Assembly (NCBI GenBank): GCA_008933615.1
Contig: WBUR01000006.1
Location: 54,111 to 118,110 of the forward strand
DNA length: 64,000 nt
Direction of reading: 5' to 3'
Origin: a bacterium
GTDB lineage: Bacteria; CLD3; SB21
The position numbers were made by a program, and so were the translations under genes. Below the pieces are notes generated by a model that was given only the letters and a program-made list of their open reading frames with translations, ran no database searches and was not told where the DNA came from. Shown here piece by piece: positions 26,900 to 36,044 of this stretch. Within the stretch, counting starts at the first letter, position 1. Every line of letters starts with the position of its first letter.

Positions 26900-28450
26900 A
26901 TGTATTTTCATATGGATAAAAATAGCGGCATCCCTCTTTACATTCAGATCGAATCGCAGATTGCGTTTTTGATACGGAATGGTACGATCAAGCCGCTTGA
27001 GCGGCTTCCTGCAACCAGGGAGTTGGCAGAACAATTAGGCGTTCATCGTAACACTGTTGTTCAAGCTTATCAGGAACTCGAAGTGAAGGGAATTACGTTT
27101 TCACAAGTCGGCAGCGGAACATTTGTGAGTAAATTTATCCCAAAAACTATCGTTACCGGAACGGGAATCGATTCACTCGCTTCGTTTCAACAGCAAAAAA
27201 TGTCTTTTGACGGTTTGTACGCGGATCATTGGTTGAATCTCGAAGACATCGATCTTTTGGATATTGAAAACACGATTAGAAGTTGTGAATTTCCTAAAGG
27301 GGTTATTGGGTTTTCGTCGGTAGTTCCGGATAAATCCTTGTTTCCGCTGCGTGAATTTCAGAATTGTACTTACCGTGCAATTCAGAAATTCGGCGTCGGG
27401 CTTCTTGAAATGGGTAATACGCAGGGCTTTCAACCGTTTCTCGACTACGTGCCGCGTTTTTTAATGAAGCGCGGCATGCACGTAAAAAGTGACGATCTTG
27501 TCGTCGTAAGCGGAATTCAACAAGGGCTCGATCTCATAAGCCGGATTTTTTTGAATCCGGGCGATACGGTGATCACAGAGGAACTGACCTACCGCGGGGC
27601 CCTCAATATTTTTAATTCCAAAGGCGTTAAAGTAATTGGAATTCCGCTGGACCAGGACGGTATGCGCGTGGATACGCTGGAAACTATTCTGAGCAGGCAT
27701 CGTGTTAAAATGATCTACACTATTCCGACGTTTCAGAACCCGACGGGCGCCGTCATGTCACTTGAACGCAGGAAACAATTGCTCGCGCTGGCATCGCGTT
27801 ATCAAATCCCGGTCGTTGAAGATCAATTTGCAAATGAACTTCGTCTCGAAGGCGAAGATATTCCTTCTCTGCATTCGCTCGATGATAACGGTAATGTGAT
27901 CGTTGTTGGGAGTTTTTCTAAAATTTTGTTTCATGGAATTCGTTTAGGTTGGGTTATAGCGCCTAACAAAGAGTTTTTGTCTAAACTTATCTTGGCAAAA
28001 AAAATAAGCGATTGGCAGAGTAATTACCTTATCCAGGGCGCCATTCTTGAATTCTGTCTCGAAGGTTACTTTGATAAGTATCTAAAAAGAAAATTGAAGA
28101 TCCTAAAAACGCGACGGGATACGATGCATCAGGCCGCGACAGATTATTTTCCGGAAGAGATGATCTGCAATAAGCCAAAAGGCGGGTTATTCAGCTGGGT
28201 TGACATGCCAAGAACGACCAACGCATATGAACTCTTGATGGAATCCAAACGAAAAGGGGTCTTATTTACTCCCAAGCGATTTTTCACGGTTCATTCAGAT
28301 GCGGATAATGGGATGCGGCTGGGTTACATCAGCCATGAGCCAGGTATTATTCTTGAAGGAATGAAGATATTGGGTGACCTCCTGAAACAGAGCCTGGTAA
28401 ACGTTCCATCATCTCAGACTACGGATCGGTCGGCAGCGCCCGTGATATGA
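26900..28450 (+). CDS. MocR-family transcription regulator (GntR domain fused to aminotransferase fold)
   Basis: A 516-residue regulator. An N-terminal GntR winged helix (about 8-75) has GIPLYIQIESQIAFLIRNG, RLPATRELAEQLGVHRNTV and the wing FSQVGSGTFV. A linker leads to a class I aminotransferase-like domain (about 125-490) with IPTFQNPTGAVMS and the PLP lysine Lys341 in GSFSKILFHGIRLGW. MocR proteins sense PLP or PLP-amino-acid adducts. Relatives include PdxR, which controls pdxST, and GabR. pdxS and pdxT lie 2.5-4 kb downstream and a PLP decarboxylase follows at once, so a PdxR-like or amino-acid-responsive role fits. Confidence 0.9.
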   Translation: MYFHMDKNSGIPLYIQIESQIAFLIRNGTIKPLERLPATRELAEQLGVHRNTVVQAYQELEVKGITFSQVGSGTFVSKFIPKTIVTGTGIDSLASFQQQKMSFDGLYADHWLNLEDIDLLDIENTIRSCEFPKGVIGFSSVVPDKSLFPLREFQNCTYRAIQKFGVGLLEMGNTQGFQPFLDYVPRFLMKRGMHVKSDDLVVVSGIQQGLDLISRIFLNPGDTVITEELTYRGALNIFNSKGVKVIGIPLDQDGMRVDTLETILSRHRVKMIYTIPTFQNPTGAVMSLERRKQLLALASRYQIPVVEDQFANELRLEGEDIPSLHSLDDNGNVIVVGSFSKILFHGIRLGWVIAPNKEFLSKLILAKKISDWQSNYLIQGAILEFCLEGYFDKYLKRKLKILKTRRDTMHQAATDYFPEEMICNKPKGGLFSWVDMPRTTNAYELLMESKRKGVLFTPKRFFTVHSDADNGMRLGYISHEPGIILEGMKILGDLLKQSLVNVPSSQTTDRSAAPVI

Positions 28451-28484
28451 AAGATTTCCTTATTAAAATAGAATTGAAGAACCT

Positions 28485-29948
28485 ATGAAGAAGTTTAACG
28501 ATTACCGAAAAAAGACCGATGCGAAGGAAATTAAGGATGTGGGATATCTATTTGTAGATATCCTTGCTAATTATTTAGACCATGTTCAGAATACCGATAA
28601 CAAAGTTGTCAACTACATGTCGCCGGAAGACGCGTTCAAAATATATGACGAGCCAGTACCGACTGAAGGCATGGATTTGAAAAAATTATTGAAAGAAGTT
28701 GTCGATCCACTACTGAGCCATGCCCAAAATCTTGCCAGTCCCTCCTACATGGGCCATCAGGTGTGCCATCCTTTGGTTTTGTCTTCTTTTGCCAAAGGCT
28801 TGAGCAGCGCGATCAATCAGGGGCTGGCCATTCAGGAAATGTCCCCGCTTGGAACGATGATCGAGAAACGCGTCATCCGCTGGATCTGTGATGCCGTTGG
28901 ATATTCCGATCAGGGCGACGGCACCATCGTTTCCGGAGGAACCGAAGCAAATTTAACCGGGATCATGGTTGCTCGTTCTGTCAAGGCGGGCCATGATATA
29001 TGGAAAGAAGGAAACCAACAACCGCTCGTTGGATTTTGTTCTGCGCGCAGTCATTATTCCATTGAGCGGGCTTTTGGGATACTGGGTCTTGGCACTCAAA
29101 ATCTGATCAAGATCAGAGAAACTTCCGACTTCAAAATGGACGTGACCGATCTCAAACGCGCTATTGCAGATGCAATTGAACAAAATAAAAAGCCATTCGT
29201 GGTTATTGCAACGGCGGGCTGCACTCCGGTTGGTTCTTTCGATGACATCGAAACTATTGCCCTTATTTGCAAAAAACACAATTTATGGCTCCACGTAGAC
29301 GGCGCGCACGGAGGATCGTTTGTTTTCTCGGACAAATTAAAGCATTTACTAAAAGGGATTCAGCAGGCGGATTCCATTGCGCTGGATCCTCACAAAATGA
29401 TGTTCATGCCGCTCAATCTCGGCACTATCCTCCTGAAAAACCAAAAACATTTTGACGATACGTTTAAGGTCAACGCGCCTTATATATTTCATAAGACGGC
29501 GGCAAATTTAGGCTGTCTGAATATCGGCGAGCGAACTATACAATGTTCCCGCGGATTCGAGGCATTTAAACTTTGGATTTGTCTTAAACATTACGGAATT
29601 CAGTATTTTGCCGACATGATGAATCGCTGCGTTGACATGACACGGTATTTGTATGATCAACTGGATGATTCGCCGGATTTCGAAACGCTGAATGTTCCCG
29701 AGTCCAACATTTTATGCTTCAGGCTTATTCCGGAATCAATGCGGTTATCATTACCGGAGGTGGTTGATGAATTCAATTTTGATCTCAGAAATACATTTAA
29801 TCGCACCGGTAAAGCCTGGATTACCACGACGCTTCTTGGCGGGAGACGTATGTTGCGAACAACGATAATCAATCCAAGAACAACAAAAAAGCACGTCGAT
29901 CAAATGATTATTGATTTGCGCGAAACGGGAGGGCAGATCGTCAATTGA
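28485..29948 (+). CDS. Group II PLP-dependent amino acid decarboxylase
   Basis: A 487-residue decarboxylase of the aromatic-amino-acid/glutamate/diaminobutyrate group. It shows GTIVSGGTEANLTGIMVAR (about 145-163), the Asp-Ala-His signature HVDGAHGGSF (about 271-280) and the PLP lysine Lys304 in LDPHKMMFMP. Aromatic decarboxylases have HKW at this point, so a glutamate-, aspartate- or 2,4-diaminobutyrate-type substrate is perhaps more likely. It follows the MocR regulator by 34 bases and overlaps an EamA exporter gene, which suggests that the amine product is exported. Confidence 0.88.
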   Translation: MKKFNDYRKKTDAKEIKDVGYLFVDILANYLDHVQNTDNKVVNYMSPEDAFKIYDEPVPTEGMDLKKLLKEVVDPLLSHAQNLASPSYMGHQVCHPLVLSSFAKGLSSAINQGLAIQEMSPLGTMIEKRVIRWICDAVGYSDQGDGTIVSGGTEANLTGIMVARSVKAGHDIWKEGNQQPLVGFCSARSHYSIERAFGILGLGTQNLIKIRETSDFKMDVTDLKRAIADAIEQNKKPFVVIATAGCTPVGSFDDIETIALICKKHNLWLHVDGAHGGSFVFSDKLKHLLKGIQQADSIALDPHKMMFMPLNLGTILLKNQKHFDDTFKVNAPYIFHKTAANLGCLNIGERTIQCSRGFEAFKLWICLKHYGIQYFADMMNRCVDMTRYLYDQLDDSPDFETLNVPESNILCFRLIPESMRLSLPEVVDEFNFDLRNTFNRTGKAWITTTLLGGRRMLRTTIINPRTTKKHVDQMIIDLRETGGQIVN

Positions 29949-30874
29949 AAAGAAGTTATTGGCCGACGCTGATCATATTTCTACTTTCATTTATTTGGGG
30001 TTCAACCTGGGTTGCGATCCAATTTGGCCTTGAGAGCCTGCCTCCATTCATGTTCGCCACGGCGCGATTTGTGATTGCTGCCGTTTTGGTATACATCGCA
30101 ATGGTCGTCCAAAAAATTCCTTTTCCAAAGGACAGGTATACCTGGAAAGTGATGATAGTTATTGGAATATACCAGGCGCTGGATTATGCCTTTGTATTTT
30201 GGGGAGAACAATACGTAAATGCCGGAATTGGAGCCATACTTTTTGCGACGATGCCATTCTTCGTAGTGATATTTAATTATTTTATGTCAGAGCGTCATGA
30301 AATGTCTTGGATTCAGATAACCGGAATCACTATAAGTTTTATCGGTGTCATTTTCATTTTTGCAGATGATTTTTCATTTACTGATAAATCAATTCTGGGC
30401 GGAATATGCATGATTCTGGCAGCCATGAGTGGAGCTTACATGAGCGTGTATGCGAAGCTTTATGCGAATCATATAAATCCGGTGACTAATACGTTTGTGC
30501 AAATGCTGGTTTCTGCGGTAAGTCTTGGAATTTTAGGACTCCTATTTGAAAAAGTACAGCATTTTCAACTAACGACCAATGCCGCGCTCGCTATATTGTA
30601 TTTGGCTGTTTTTGGATCGGCTCTGGCATTTATTCTTTACATGTGGGTGATCAAAAAAGTTTCTGTGATTGAAGCGTCAATTATACCCCTTACTACGCCG
30701 ATTGCCGCCGTTGTGTTAGGCTGGCTGATGCGCAACGAGGAATTTGGCCTGAATGTGTTTTTTGGCGGCGCATTAATTTTAATTGGCGTCTATATGGTGA
30801 ATGTTTTATCGGCTCGTCTGGCCGCTAAAGGCGGAAGGTCAACGGTGGAGGTTTTGCCGACCGCAGAACCCTGA
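29945..30874 (+). CDS. EamA-family drug/metabolite transporter
   Basis: A 309-residue inner-membrane transporter with ten predicted helices in two EamA repeats (about 7-140 and 150-290). The N-terminal SFIWGSTWVAIQFGLESLPP is the classic YdcZ/RhaT-like DMT start. The start codon is TTG within TTGA, overlapping the decarboxylase stop. Such exporters often remove amino-acid-like compounds. Coupled to the decarboxylase, it may export the amine. The final 20 residues are polar. Confidence 0.87.
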   Translation: MKRSYWPTLIIFLLSFIWGSTWVAIQFGLESLPPFMFATARFVIAAVLVYIAMVVQKIPFPKDRYTWKVMIVIGIYQALDYAFVFWGEQYVNAGIGAILFATMPFFVVIFNYFMSERHEMSWIQITGITISFIGVIFIFADDFSFTDKSILGGICMILAAMSGAYMSVYAKLYANHINPVTNTFVQMLVSAVSLGILGLLFEKVQHFQLTTNAALAILYLAVFGSALAFILYMWVIKKVSVIEASIIPLTTPIAAVVLGWLMRNEEFGLNVFFGGALILIGVYMVNVLSARLAAKGGRSTVEVLPTAEP

Positions 30875-30964
30875 CCGGCAAAGTGATAGAGGTTATGAAA
30901 TCAATAATTGCAACATGTGTGTATTATATATTACATTATAGAGGTTAAATAAAAGAGGTGTGTT

Positions 30965-31897
30965 ATGAAGGAAAAAGATAAAAAAACAGGCGGAAACGGA
31001 CAGATTGAAGATACCGTTTTGAAAGGAACTTATAAGGTTAAAGTCGGTTTAGCCGAGATGCTCAAGGGCGGCGTAATCATGGACGTTGTGAATGCAGAGC
31101 AGGCTAAGATCGCCGAAGATGCCGGCGCGTGCGCGGTGATGGCGCTCGAGCGCGTTCCCGCAGACATCCGAAGAGACGGCGGCGTATCGCGAATGAGCGA
31201 TCCGGAAATGATTCTGAAGATCATGGATACGGTCACCATTCCGGTTATGGCAAAGGCGCGAATCGGGCATTTTGTTGAAGCGCAAATTCTGGAATCCCTC
31301 GGAGTGGATTTTATTGATGAAAGCGAAGTGTTGACGCCGGCCGACGAAACCAATCACATTTATAAACATGATTTCAAAATCCCATTTGTTTGCGGGGCGA
31401 CCAATTTAGGCGAAGCGCTTCGCCGCATCGGCGAGGGTGCCGCGATGATTCGAACCAAAGGCGAAGCCGGCACCGGTAACGTGGTCGAAGCTGTTCGACA
31501 TATTCGTACGATCGTGGGACATATTAAGAAATTATCGGTCATGGGTGATGACGAACTAATGACGGAAGCGAAAACGATGGGCGCGCCGTATGAACTCATT
31601 CGCTGGGTTGCGAAAAACGCAAAACTGCCGGTACCTAATTTCTCTGCCGGTGGAATTGCCACACCTGCCGACGCAGCGCTGGTTATGCAGTTAGGCGCGG
31701 AAGCCGTTTTCGTTGGTTCAGGTATATTCAAATCCGGTAACCCGTCCAAAAGGGCCGAAGCGATCGTCAAAGCGGCGACGCATTTCCGCGACGCTAAGAT
31801 TCTTGCGGAAGTATCCAAAGGATTGGGCGAAGCAATGGTTGGCATCAATATCGATACATTAAACGCAAATGAACTTTTGGCGACCAGAGGTTGGTAG
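30965..31897 (+). CDS. pdxS: Pyridoxal 5'-phosphate synthase lyase subunit PdxS
   Basis: The synthase subunit that makes PLP from ribose 5-phosphate, glyceraldehyde 3-phosphate and ammonia. The 310 residues include a polar extension of about 16 relative to Bacillus PdxS. Lys97 in [11 protein letters not shown] corresponds to catalytic Lys81, and Asp40 (GGVIMD) to Asp24. The segments [16 protein letters not shown] and the phosphate-binding [15 protein letters not shown] ... [11 protein letters not shown] are intact. A GAGGTG ribosome site precedes the ATG. Its partner pdxT lies 0.55 kb further on, with a DinB gene between them. Confidence 0.96.
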   Translation: MKEKDKKTGGNGQIEDTVLKGTYKVKVGLAEMLKGGVIMDVVNAEQAKIAEDAGACAVMALERVPADIRRDGGVSRMSDPEMILKIMDTVTIPVMAKARIGHFVEAQILESLGVDFIDESEVLTPADETNHIYKHDFKIPFVCGATNLGEALRRIGEGAAMIRTKGEAGTGNVVEAVRHIRTIVGHIKKLSVMGDDELMTEAKTMGAPYELIRWVAKNAKLPVPNFSAGGIATPADAALVMQLGAEAVFVGSGIFKSGNPSKRAEAIVKAATHFRDAKILAEVSKGLGEAMVGINIDTLNANELLATRGW

Positions 31898-31939
31898 ATT
31901 TTCATTATAGTAATTAAAGAAAGGGAAGCCGCAAATTAG

Positions 31940-32449
31940 ATGAGTTTAGATCGAAATAAAAGAATGCTAAGTGAAGTTCATAAGGCGTGTCGTGAACCTT
32001 TTTTTGCCGTGCTTCAAAAATTACCGCAGGAGCAGCTTTACTGGAAACCGGCGCCGGAATCGCGGAGCATCGGCGAAATTTTGCGTCATTTGATTCGCGT
32101 TGATATGTGGTTTTTGGCACGGCTAGAATACGAACCCTCCGTTCGCGACAAGAAAGATGCGACAGCGGATGAGATTGTTCAGATGTTACATACCAGCTAC
32201 GAACAGATCGATGGAATATTGAATGCCTGTACGGATGAAAGTGAACTATTGAAAAAAGTTGAATCCAAAGACAGTATACGCTATAATTCTCTGGCTTCCG
32301 TGGTGATGCATATGAGCCAACATTATACGTATCATTTGGCGCAAGTGGTCTACTTACGGCGAGCGCAGGATCGTAATTGGGAAGCGCCGTTACGCGGTTG
32401 GGAAAACGCCACCGATTGCATTGCGCAGCATTTATGGATGAGCCCGTAA
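31940..32449 (+). CDS. DinB-family protein between pdxS and pdxT
   Basis: A 169-residue DinB-superfamily protein. Visible are the helix-1 region FFAVLQKLPQEQLYWKPAPES, the first metal histidine in IGEILRHLIRVDMWFLAR (about 45-62) and the second site in VMHMSQHYTYHLAQVVYLR (about 120-138). The stop is one base before the pdxT ATG, so both are co-transcribed. A DinB gene inside the pdxST pair is unusual. A function connected with PLP or its reactive intermediates is possible but unproven. Confidence 0.85.
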   Translation: MSLDRNKRMLSEVHKACREPFFAVLQKLPQEQLYWKPAPESRSIGEILRHLIRVDMWFLARLEYEPSVRDKKDATADEIVQMLHTSYEQIDGILNACTDESELLKKVESKDSIRYNSLASVVMHMSQHYTYHLAQVVYLRRAQDRNWEAPLRGWENATDCIAQHLWMSP

Positions 32450-32450
32450 T

Positions 32451-33023
32451 ATGTCAAAAAAAATCGGAGTATTGGCATTACAGGGAGATTTTGATGCGCA
32501 TCAGCGCATGTTGAATAAATTGAATATCGTGAACGTTGCTGTTCGTAAGGCGGATCAACTTGATGATCTGAACGGCTTGATCATTCCCGGCGGTGAAAGT
32601 ACCGCGTTGATCAAACTATTACTTGCTTTTAATTTAGTCGAACCGATTAGAGAATTTTACAAAATGGGGAAAGGCCTTTTCGGCACCTGCGCAGGATCTA
32701 TTTTGTTGGCACGAGAAATCGAAAACAGCGATCAGTTTCGTTTCGGGTTTATTGACATTACGGTGGCGCGTAACGGATACGGACGGCAAGTCGATAGTTT
32801 TGAAGACGAAATTCAAGTAAAGGAATTTGGCAAACCGCCAATACATGCCATTTTTATTCGCGCACCGAAGATAACCGGCTGCGGTAAAAACGTGAGTGTA
32901 CTTGCGGAAAAAGAGAATTCCATTTTGATCGCTAAGGAAAAAAACGTAATGGTATCCACATTTCATCCTGAATTGACAGAAGATACTCGTTTACATAATT
33001 ATTTTATTGATACATGCATTTAA
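32451..33023 (+). CDS. pdxT: Pyridoxal 5'-phosphate synthase glutaminase subunit PdxT
   Basis: The glutaminase that supplies ammonia to PdxS. The 190 residues carry the class I glutaminase features: IGVLALQGDFDAH (5-17), PGGESTAL (46-53), nucleophile Cys80 in FGTCAGSILLA, and the His172/Glu174 pair in TFHPELTED. Length and motifs are normal. The gene's end overlaps the possible upstream start of the following lipoprotein gene. Confidence 0.95.
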   Translation: MSKKIGVLALQGDFDAHQRMLNKLNIVNVAVRKADQLDDLNGLIIPGGESTALIKLLLAFNLVEPIREFYKMGKGLFGTCAGSILLAREIENSDQFRFGFIDITVARNGYGRQVDSFEDEIQVKEFGKPPIHAIFIRAPKITGCGKNVSVLAEKENSILIAKEKNVMVSTFHPELTEDTRLHNYFIDTCI

Positions 33024-33034
33024 AAGACGTCTTT

Positions 33035-33496
33035 ATGAAACCATCATTTGTAATTGTCTTAGCGTTTGTTTTATACAGTTTAGCCGGTTGTGATGATAAT
33101 AATTCGTCCGGCGGTGGAGGACAAGGCGATCCGTTTTCATTAACATCCATATCTCCGGCTTCGAATACTGCCGTTGATTCCGCAAGTGTTATAACCAGCA
33201 ATTTCAGCTGGGCGCTCAATGTGTTAGAATTTTATCCCGGCGTATATTATGTTCGTGTAGTATTCGAAGGCCATATTACCGGTGATTTTAATTATCCTGA
33301 TTCTCTGATATTCACCGATATGTACAATATTAAAAACCTTAGCGGATCAAACAGTCTTCAATTTCCACTGTCCAAAATTTGGCACGATCCAAAAATCGAA
33401 CATCCATTGGATATGCGTGTAGAGCTGATTAAGAAAATAAGTGCAACTGAAATTGTCTTGATCGACCATTCTTCAACTATTCATTACAGTGAATAA
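33035..33496 (+). CDS. Small lipoprotein, function unknown
   Basis: A 153-residue predicted lipoprotein if started at ATG 33035; an in-frame ATG at 33014 overlapping pdxT would add seven residues. The signal MKPSFVIVLAFVLYSLAGC ends in a lipobox with Cys19, followed by Asp-Asp and a Ser/Gly-rich linker (SSGGGGQGDP). The remaining 120 residues are beta-rich with many aromatic residues. I recognise no family. It sits between pdxT and an MFS gene on the same strand. Confidence 0.72.
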   Translation: MKPSFVIVLAFVLYSLAGCDDNNSSGGGGQGDPFSLTSISPASNTAVDSASVITSNFSWALNVLEFYPGVYYVRVVFEGHITGDFNYPDSLIFTDMYNIKNLSGSNSLQFPLSKIWHDPKIEHPLDMRVELIKKISATEIVLIDHSSTIHYSE

Positions 33497-33567
33497 GAGT
33501 CGATTACTATTGATCAGGCATGTTTGATTTGTACAATACGCAATTTTATTCCTCATAGGTACCTGCT

Positions 33568-34860
33568 TTGGCTTTCTTTCGTCGTATAATAGATTATTTC
33601 GTAATTCCCGTTGAAGCAAAAGATGCTTTTAAGTTTGATTTGCAGAATGGTATCTCGAAAGGATTTGTTCTGGCGGGTTCCGCAAGCGTCGCGGGAGTCA
33701 TTCTAAAGAAAACATTTAGTTCGTCTGATTTCGAAGTTGCGCTTCTGCACAGCTCTGTGAGCCTCGGTTTGCTTTTTAGTATTTTTCTCGCCTCCCATTC
33801 CGAAAAACCCAATAAAATGGATTACGTTTATTACCCGGACATGATCGCTCGCTGGCTTTTCATTCTGATCGCGCTTGTCTCCGTATTTTTGTCTTTCTCC
33901 ATTGTATTTACGCTGGTTCTTTGCGCCGCGTTTGCTTTTAATTCCGTTAACACGCCGGTAGTGACGAGCATATACCGATCTAACTATCCGGATCATTCAC
34001 GCGGAAAGATCATGGGTGTGGTACGAACGTTCTTCAATATTGCTTTCGTCGCCGCGTCGTATCTTTTCAGCCTGATGCTTGATATGGACGGACATAATTA
34101 TATTTATGTTTACCCGATCATAGGGCTGGTCGGAATTTGGGGCGCGATGCAATTTCGCAAAATAAAAATAGTCATGCCTGCCGATGTTTCAACAAGCGCT
34201 CCGCTGCATCCTCTGATTCAACTCAGAAGGGTTTTGAAAAATGATAAACCTTTTGCCTATTTCATGTGGTATTGGGCAATTTTTGGTTTTGCGGCGCTGA
34301 TGGTCGATCCGGTAAAAACTATTTTTGTTACCGATCCTATATACGCAATTAATGCATCATACGAAGAAGCCATCCTTGCCGTGACCGTTATTCCGCAGGC
34401 GGTGATGCTGCTGACATTCGCTTTTTGGGGAAAACAAATTGATAAATACGGTGTCATTAAAATCCGATTTATTCTCAATATATTGCCGACGATCAATCTG
34501 CTTCTTTTCTATTTTGCAACGGATTTGAAACTCATTTATATCGCAAGCGTACTACAAGGCGTCTCCATGAGCGGAGCGCAACTTAGCTGGCAATTATGCG
34601 TGATGGAGTTCGCTCCAAAAAATCAAGTGGGTATTTACATGGGAATTCACACTATGTTGACCGGTTTGCGTGGGATCATTGCGCCTTTTGTTGGCGCCTA
34701 TCTGATCGGCGCGGCCGGAATCGGAAATACTTTTTTGGTGGGATTTGTTCTAATGCTTATCAGCACGATCATGATGATCCGTTTTGCAAAGAACAAAACG
34801 CGGCATGATCTTCAAAACAATATCACCCGTGAATTTGTTCCAAAACCGCTCGCAGGGTGA
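33568..34860 (+). CDS. MFS transporter
   Basis: A 430-residue major facilitator protein with about twelve hydrophobic helices. The start appears to be TTG (no suitable ATG), with AGGT nine bases before it. The segment SNYPDHSRGKIMGVVRTFFN resembles the conserved loop region between helices of MFS proteins, and FWGKQIDKYGVIKI the second-half equivalent. Close relatives and substrate cannot be named. It is the last gene of the plus-strand run and converges with the porin gene. Confidence 0.82.
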   Translation: MAFFRRIIDYFVIPVEAKDAFKFDLQNGISKGFVLAGSASVAGVILKKTFSSSDFEVALLHSSVSLGLLFSIFLASHSEKPNKMDYVYYPDMIARWLFILIALVSVFLSFSIVFTLVLCAAFAFNSVNTPVVTSIYRSNYPDHSRGKIMGVVRTFFNIAFVAASYLFSLMLDMDGHNYIYVYPIIGLVGIWGAMQFRKIKIVMPADVSTSAPLHPLIQLRRVLKNDKPFAYFMWYWAIFGFAALMVDPVKTIFVTDPIYAINASYEEAILAVTVIPQAVMLLTFAFWGKQIDKYGVIKIRFILNILPTINLLLFYFATDLKLIYIASVLQGVSMSGAQLSWQLCVMEFAPKNQVGIYMGIHTMLTGLRGIIAPFVGAYLIGAAGIGNTFLVGFVLMLISTIMMIRFAKNKTRHDLQNNITREFVPKPLAG

Positions 34861-34893
34861 GTGTCTGATTGTGTTTTCTCAATCAATGAAAGT

Positions 34894-35955
34894 TTATTTA
34901 TACACATAGAAAAACGTTACGCGTGCGGCCGTGTCGGCTTTACGGTTTGAAGTTGATCCTTTTTTTGAGAATGTGTTCACCCAGATATTCGGCATGATAT
35001 GAACGCTTTTATGTGCCACAAAATCAATTCCGGCTGTGATGAAATTCTCCTTGTAGCCTGCTTTTGAGTTTTTAGTATTAGGGTCGTAGGTGTCAAATCG
35101 AGCATACGCATTCAATTTATCTTTTATAAGCGGCGCAGAAGCGAATAGGGAAATTCCAAGCGGAGTAATATTCGTTGTATCGGTATACTCCTGAATTTGT
35201 TTGACGGTTTCAAGACCTACCGAAAATTTGTCAGTCTGATATCCAGCAAGCCCTTTGATTGTTGTGTTCTGGGAAGTTTTGAATGTTTTCTTCGGTTCTG
35301 TAATATCGGATTCAAAATCACCATATGCTTCAACTATTAACCCTTTAATGGGTTTAACACTAAACGAACCGTAGTATTTTCTTGATTTATTATTTTCAGG
35401 TTTCTGGCCGTTTCCATTGCCAACCATCACGGCATAGCCAAACATGCCTTCGTTGCCAAATGAGCCTTTCATCGTAATACCGATGTCCGACGCTCCGCCG
35501 AGGCCGCGCATGTCCGTGATCGTTTTTTCAATGGCGCGATATCCCCATACTTTTTCAGATATGGCCCATGTTGGCGTACCGATCATACCAAGGGCAAGGT
35601 TTTGATCCGGCAGAATATTCTTCCATTCTAGATTCACTAATTTTATATAAACGCTGTGCCGCCCTTTCCCGTCTGTTGCCCCGTCATTTCCCTCCAACAA
35701 AAACTGCGCTTGGAATGTTTCACTGATCGCATGTTCATAGTACAAGTATATCCGGCGAAGCTGGAAAGCGCCGCTTTTGGTCAACGCTGAATCTGCGTAC
35801 TGAGTGGTAGAGACCGCTTTGGCTTTTTCTCCTCCAAACTTATAATAATAATCGCCAAATACGTATCCGTGAACTCTTCCTGCCGACTGATCTTGCGCGC
35901 GAGAATTTATTGAAACTGAGATTAGTAGCAACAAAGATAGTAACATGGTTTTCAT
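34894..35955 (-). CDS. Outer-membrane porin-like beta-barrel
   Basis: A 353-residue protein with a signal peptide (about 1-20, RAQ-DQS) followed by a predicted outer-membrane barrel: alternating hydrophobic strands, aromatic girdles, and a terminal strand ending in VTFFYVYK. The segments GYVFGDYYYKF and QLRRIYLYYEH resemble phosphate-selective porin (OprO/P)-like proteins. It lies 89 bases downstream of acr3 in the same direction, so it may be co-expressed with the arsenic module. An oxyanion-related function is an inference from that location only. Confidence 0.72.
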   Translation of the reverse strand: MKTMLLSLLLLISVSINSRAQDQSAGRVHGYVFGDYYYKFGGEKAKAVSTTQYADSALTKSGAFQLRRIYLYYEHAISETFQAQFLLEGNDGATDGKGRHSVYIKLVNLEWKNILPDQNLALGMIGTPTWAISEKVWGYRAIEKTITDMRGLGGASDIGITMKGSFGNEGMFGYAVMVGNGNGQKPENNKSRKYYGSFSVKPIKGLIVEAYGDFESDITEPKKTFKTSQNTTIKGLAGYQTDKFSVGLETVKQIQEYTDTTNITPLGISLFASAPLIKDKLNAYARFDTYDPNTKNSKAGYKENFITAGIDFVAHKSVHIMPNIWVNTFSKKGSTSNRKADTAARVTFFYVYK

Positions 35956-36044
35956 TTGAAAGATCCCTGTTGTGAAATGAATATTAATTGTGTGGCCTAT
36001 GCATGTAAATTAGACTTCTGTCATGATTGAATCAATACTATTGT

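Noticed and set aside
31360..31905. 181-codon frame antisense to pdxS
   Set aside because: No recognisable sequence; pdxS on the other strand has all catalytic residues.
34866..34885. TGATTG/CAATCA hairpin between the MFS and porin genes
   Set aside because: The stem is only six base pairs, AT-rich, and lacks a T-run on either strand.
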